Shown here: in pieces, positions 59,728 to 64,000 of the stretch
How positions within the stretch are numbered: position 1 is the stretch's first letter
Layout: every line of letters begins with the position of its first letter
Source of the DNA: Typha latifolia
Lineage: Eukaryota; Streptophyta; Magnoliopsida; Poales; Typhaceae
Assembly: GCA_019914945.1 (NCBI GenBank)
Contig: CM034103.1
Location: 14,102,785-14,166,784 of the forward strand
Length of the DNA stretch: 64,000 bases
Direction of reading: 5' to 3'
Made by a program: the position numbers and the translations under genes
Notes under the pieces: model-generated
Told to the model about the DNA's origin: nothing
What the model saw: the letters and a program-made list of their open reading frames with translations, nothing else
The model's database searches: none

Positions 59728-62009
59728 ATGGAGGTGGAAATTAAAGAAGAGCAGGAGAAACGTTTCAACCCAATCACCACATCTTTTATGAACTCAGATG
59801 CCAAAACAGATGCAGAGGGCTTCATAATAGCTCTTAGAGTAAAGCTCCATGACCAAGCTCTGTTATTCTTCTTCTTCTTCTTTTTTTTGTTCATGGAGCA
59901 TGAGGATGAGCTTTGCAAGCTTATCTATTTGACTGTAGGAACTGAAGGACTTGCGCTCTCAACTATACAAGGCTGCTGACTGCAGCAAGGATGCATTTCT
60001 GAAGGCAGAGAAAAAGAAAATGTGAGTTCAACTCTGCTTCAATTCTTCTCAACATCTTCCGTCTTTATCCGAATAATTTGCAAGATAATTCCACTTTATA
60101 TTCATATTAGCAAACAAGTTACTTGCAAACTGTTAGAATATTAAAGAAAAGAAAAACCCTGTCCTCTAATAACTTAAAGTCTTTAGATTGGTTGGTGAAT
60201 AATCATAATACATACATATATATATATACAAGGCTCAGTTTCATTCGGAAACAAACAAAAACATTACACTCTGTTTTATCCAAAGATAGAAGCAAGTGAG
60301 TACTTCTAACAGATAACACCCACTTGGGCAATAGAACAAAACATAAATTACCACAGACTAAAACACCTCCATCTAAAACGAATATCTAAACAACGAATCC
60401 TTTCAGACCCATCTGTCATTTCAAATATAAAAATTTTTTCGACCATTTATTTTAAGTTTACTTTTAACTTTTTAGAATATAAAATATAAAAACCAGTATT
60501 CTTCTCTAGGTTTTGTTAGTTATCACAATCTAGGATTACTTATACCTTGCAAATTCGCACCAAAGTAAACCCTCGTTTGCGTGAATTTGCAACAGCAGAG
60601 CACCTGGCGGCCATTTGTTTGGCTGGCACCCGATAATAGAATACCAATTAGTCTGACTGCAGGAAATTCCTGCATCCAGTAATTTTCCCGAGTCGGATCT
60701 ACTAGATATCGAGAGTTACTTCTCTAAAATGGTGTTCTCTTGCCATGGCAAAAGGATCTTGCAGAGCACGAAGAGCTACATATCCGACGCAATTGTTACT
60801 GTGATCGATCATTTGGGGAATGTTTCATCCAAGCTCGAACACCAACTCAATGACGACAGTGAGCTCATGCAGACAGAACAAAAGATCGACTGCTTGAAAC
60901 AGGTAAACATGCAGAAGAAATTACTGTTACAAAATTTAGAAGGAATAACTATTTAGTTCACTATGTTTCAAAGTTGGAGATGTTAGAATATGGAGAACAT
61001 GGTAATTCTATATGGTGGTCGGAGTCTCAGAGAAGGTTTTCGGAATGATTCTTATTGACATTTTGATCTTTTATCAGTAAGTTTTTATGTGCACGCTATC
61101 TGATAAGCATTGCATGGCACCAGAGGCTTCTCACATGCCAACAATTTGCCGTTCTTCTCGAGCTTTCTACCGTGAGATGGAAGGCCAAGCTACCGCGGCA
61201 TCACCTGCATTACCTCTCACAATGTAAATAAATTAGTAATCTTTTGGCTCTTACTTGAGAGAAGAATTTTTAATCTTTTTCTATCTCATTTTTCTTCGAA
61301 ACAGCAGCTCAGAGGACAAAAGAACAGAACTGTATCTCCAGAGATGAGGATTCAAAAGTTTTTGAGCCTCAATATAAGAATGATCAGTTAATCATACTGG
61401 CTGATTCGCCAACGTCTGTCAGTGCCAAGTCACATGCTGGAAACCGAATTTGTGGTAAAGAAGCTAGTGAGCCTGGTCGCTCTGGATCATAGTGGATCCA
61501 AATTTTTAGTTTTAGGTTTCGAAGATCATCATTGATCTATAATGTGGTCCTGATTTTCTTCCAGGAAAAGAGCTTGCAATGGTACTCTCCGATCGGTACA
61601 CCCCGTCCACACTGATGAAATCATTTGGTCTGAAAGTAGAGGTAATGCTTAAAGTTTACTTCAAATGATTACAGCTACCCATGTCATCAGGAATGACTAA
61701 AAGTAAAACAGCATGCATGTTAACCTAATGCCAGCATAATAAGAATTGCAATGACTGGCTTCACGTCTTATAGACTATGATATAAGTATATAACGTTTCG
61801 TTTGTGCTGAAACTTAACTTTGGCTTGATGAATTCCCTTTCTATGTAATATTTTAAAGAACAGTAAAGTAGATAAATAAGAAAGTTGTGAGATTCATATT
61901 ATCAATTTCACTGCAGGATGCTCGTATTGTGGGACGTGATGATAAGAAGAAGAGCACGCAAGCCAGCAATTTCCTGTCATTTCTCCGAATGAACAGAAGA
62001 AAGGCATAA
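59728..62009 (+). CDS. ABI-like (ABIL) subunit of the SCAR/WAVE complex, ABIL5-like
   Basis: Seven exons: 59728-59838, 59939-60021, 60755-60902, 61124-61223, 61305-61454, 61565-61641 and 61917-62009, giving 253 residues. The N-terminal ABI homology region is clear: ELKDLRSQLYKAADCSKDAF (about 38-57), then SYISDAIVTVIDHLGNVSSKL and a CLKQRLLTCQQF helix. The C-terminal half is polar and poorly conserved, ending in basic SFLRMNRRKA. Its short length points to the ABIL5 group. ABIL proteins bind SCAR and other subunits that activate the Arp2/3 complex for branched actin. Intron 1 (100 bp) contains a second TTC run and no stop in its frame, so retaining it would add a Phe-rich insert and shift the frame. 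The exon 5 acceptor is a tandem CAGCAG. Confidence 0.85.
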
Positions 62010-64000
62010 AAGGAGAGTAGCATAGGAGGAAGTTGTGTAGATCTTGTATTCAAGATTGAGGCCCTGTATTCTAGAGTCTGTGTCGGTACCAGTTACATGT
62101 ATGAACAAGACATATTTATGGTATTAGCTCTGAAATAGAATGATGCTAGCACTATTTAGTTCCAAATAGAAAAAGGAAAAAAATAATAAATTGCTGGAAC
62201 CAACAAATAATATCAGATGGGTACTATTAACAGTGTCAGGCCTTGTGTTGGAACACTTCAACCTCCGTTATTCTGTCATAATTTATATTTTGAGGCGAAA
62301 TTGCTGGAAGATAATGAAAATTTTGAATTCTCTGCGGACAGTTCATTCATTCTAAGTGTAATACTCATCTTAACGATGCAGCATTCACCACACTTTTTAA
62401 AGTTATACTCAACTACCATTCTATGTCTACCAATCTTAGGAAAAGTTAAAGTTACATGGCTTCAGAAACCTTCCTTCAAGATAAAGTCTGGCTCTTTTCT
62501 TTGGATTTCTTGAGATTTTCAGCTTAATTCCATGATCGGAATTTGGCGCAAATGGATTATGACATAGGTAGGTAGGCTTATCCATTGTCTGGACCATGGA
62601 CTGTTATCATTGTCTCCTCTTGATATTAAATTTCTTCTGCACGTTACTTCTTAGTTTAGAAACCAAGCTGTGAGTAATCAAGTTTACGTGCTGTTGCAGT
62701 ATATGATAGAGATAGTCAAGGACTAATACATCAATTTGACTCAGCTTAATGAACTCCATTGCAGCCATGATTTCACATTTTAAAGAAACAATACTTCTCA
62801 GTTTGAATGCAATGTCTATGGACTTTTCCCTCAAAAAAGAAAGAAACAATAGTTCCAAGGAGAAATCGATCAATGGCAATTCAGTGTCTGTCAGTGTAAT
62901 AGTAAATGAAGTGATGAATTCAAAATTCTGAATTTGTAAGAAATTGCTGGGAGATCCTAATTATGGCTTCTTTGATGTGTTGATTTTCTTGTCTTCACCT
63001 TAAATCTGTGAAAAGGTAGTTCTGCCATCAAGGAAAGGAATGCTGCAAGAAAGATGATAGATAACCAAAGAAGTAATTACTCTGGGCGGCGTTGCTGGTT
63101 TCCTTAATTCCATGTGATCATCTCCTCTACCATTCCTCACCTGCCTATCAACAACTCTGTTGACTGAACAGTGTCTGCTTATGTTTATGGATAGATAATA
63201 TGATCATAACATTCAGCCTATCATGAGGTATGATCAGAAATCAGCGTATGAAGTACTAAAGGATTAAAATATGAAGATAGTTTAAAATTTAAAACTAGTG
63301 AGTAGTGATACAATAATCTGCAAAAATGCTTGTTACTATAATTATTCATCTTGAATATTCATTGATTACTTATTTGTTCTCCTATTACATATCACATTTT
63401 TTTGGTCTGTTAGACAGAAATCTCTGAGAATGAGATACTGAGTAATCAAAATTTATATATCCCATGAGTATCATGTTCTTTTATGACAGAAGCTAGTTAT
63501 TCACTTTGATTCTTTTTCTGGAAAGAATTTTAATAACTTGGATGCAAGTTCGTAAGTTCATTGGCCACCATATTACTGTAAAGGGGAAATTAGGAGGGCA
63601 CAAACAATAAGTTGCAACTCTAAAGGATAACATACTGAAACTACTCACTTTTTCACCTCATCCACCAGTCATCTGGTTGGTTGCCTAATCCAAACTTTAA
63701 ATCTGTTTGAATGAAATCAATCTTGAGAATTTCTGAAGTCACATGTTTTTTCTCTTCTCAAGAGACTATTTGTTGCTTGTTGCGTGTTGCGTGTTGTGTG
63801 AGAAGGATGTATTTTTTGCATTGAATTCATATTTATTACTTCAAAATTTCAATGAAGTACTCTTTTTTTCGCATCAAGCATTCATCTGATTCTGATACAC
63901 AACAGCCAGTTCCTGAATTCATTGCCTGACAACTGAACAACCATTCATGCTAATGACTGCTGTAACACGATTCAGTGCCGAACAGTCAGCTTGGTCCACT
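62010..64000. other. Intergenic region to the window end
   Basis: AT-rich, with the ABIL 3' UTR at the start. It contains a second TTTGGCGCAAA motif (62542-62552) and a short TGTTGCG repeat near 63777-63797. I see no coding exon, RNA gene or transposon. Confidence 0.55.
62542..62552. promoter_or_regulatory. E2F-type site TTTGGCGCAAA
   Basis: The same 11-mer as at 58616-58626. It lies about 530 bp after the ABIL stop, so it may serve an unseen downstream gene or be chance. Confidence 0.3.

Noticed and set aside
1..64000. CRISPR arrays, bacterial operons, prophage or insertion sequences
   Set aside because: The window is plant nuclear DNA; no regularly spaced repeats or prokaryotic gene layout are present.

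Overview
This is a gene-rich stretch of a plant nuclear genome. The genes are split by many short GT-AG introns. There is a plant-type tRNA-Ser, a PLS-DYW pentatricopeptide gene, a type II ROP GTPase, a CURT1 thylakoid protein and an NRT1/PTR transporter. Several coding 5' ends are strongly GC-rich (7.4-8.3 kb, 24.5-25.5 kb), which suits a monocot. I cannot name the species from sequence alone.

Layout. 3-1447 (+): 3' part of a conserved plant gene of unknown function. 2175-4378 (-): L-gulonolactone oxidase-like flavoprotein. 7421-8621 (+): ARM-repeat-like protein. 9280-9361 (+): tRNA-Ser(CGA). 10003-10371 (+): possible orphan membrane protein. 13509-16108 (+): atypical bHLH factor. 18697-22329 (-): RAY1-like GT77 glycosyltransferase. 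23832-25901 (+): NPF transporter. 27460-34382 (+): type II peroxiredoxin whose second intron holds an antisense, decayed Ty1/copia element (29066-33814). 35789-38444 (+): type II ROP. 39087-40045 (-): PLAC8/cell-number-regulator protein. 41316-43076 (-): PPR-DYW protein like At2g33760. 43960-50230 (+): tesmin/TSO1-like CXC protein. 51578-55112 (+): alpha/beta hydrolase. 55660-58190 (-): CURT1-like thylakoid curvature protein. 59728-62009 (+): ABIL (SCAR/WAVE complex) protein. The exon models were assembled by eye. Every one closes in frame with the expected phases, and most match the usual length of the family.

The genes are functionally unrelated neighbours, as is normal in plants; there is no operon or cluster. 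Two (ROP and ABIL) belong to the wider ROP-SCAR/WAVE actin pathway, but their closeness is probably chance. I found no convincing new multi-gene system. The points most worth checking are: the retroelement inside the peroxiredoxin intron; loss of the resolving cysteine in that peroxiredoxin; a duplicated decoy 3' splice site in ROP intron 1; a GC-AG intron in the gulonolactone oxidase gene; a long intronic hairpin in the CXC gene; a cluster of CCGACGG-like motifs in a bidirectional promoter; and the orphan membrane ORF near 10 kb.
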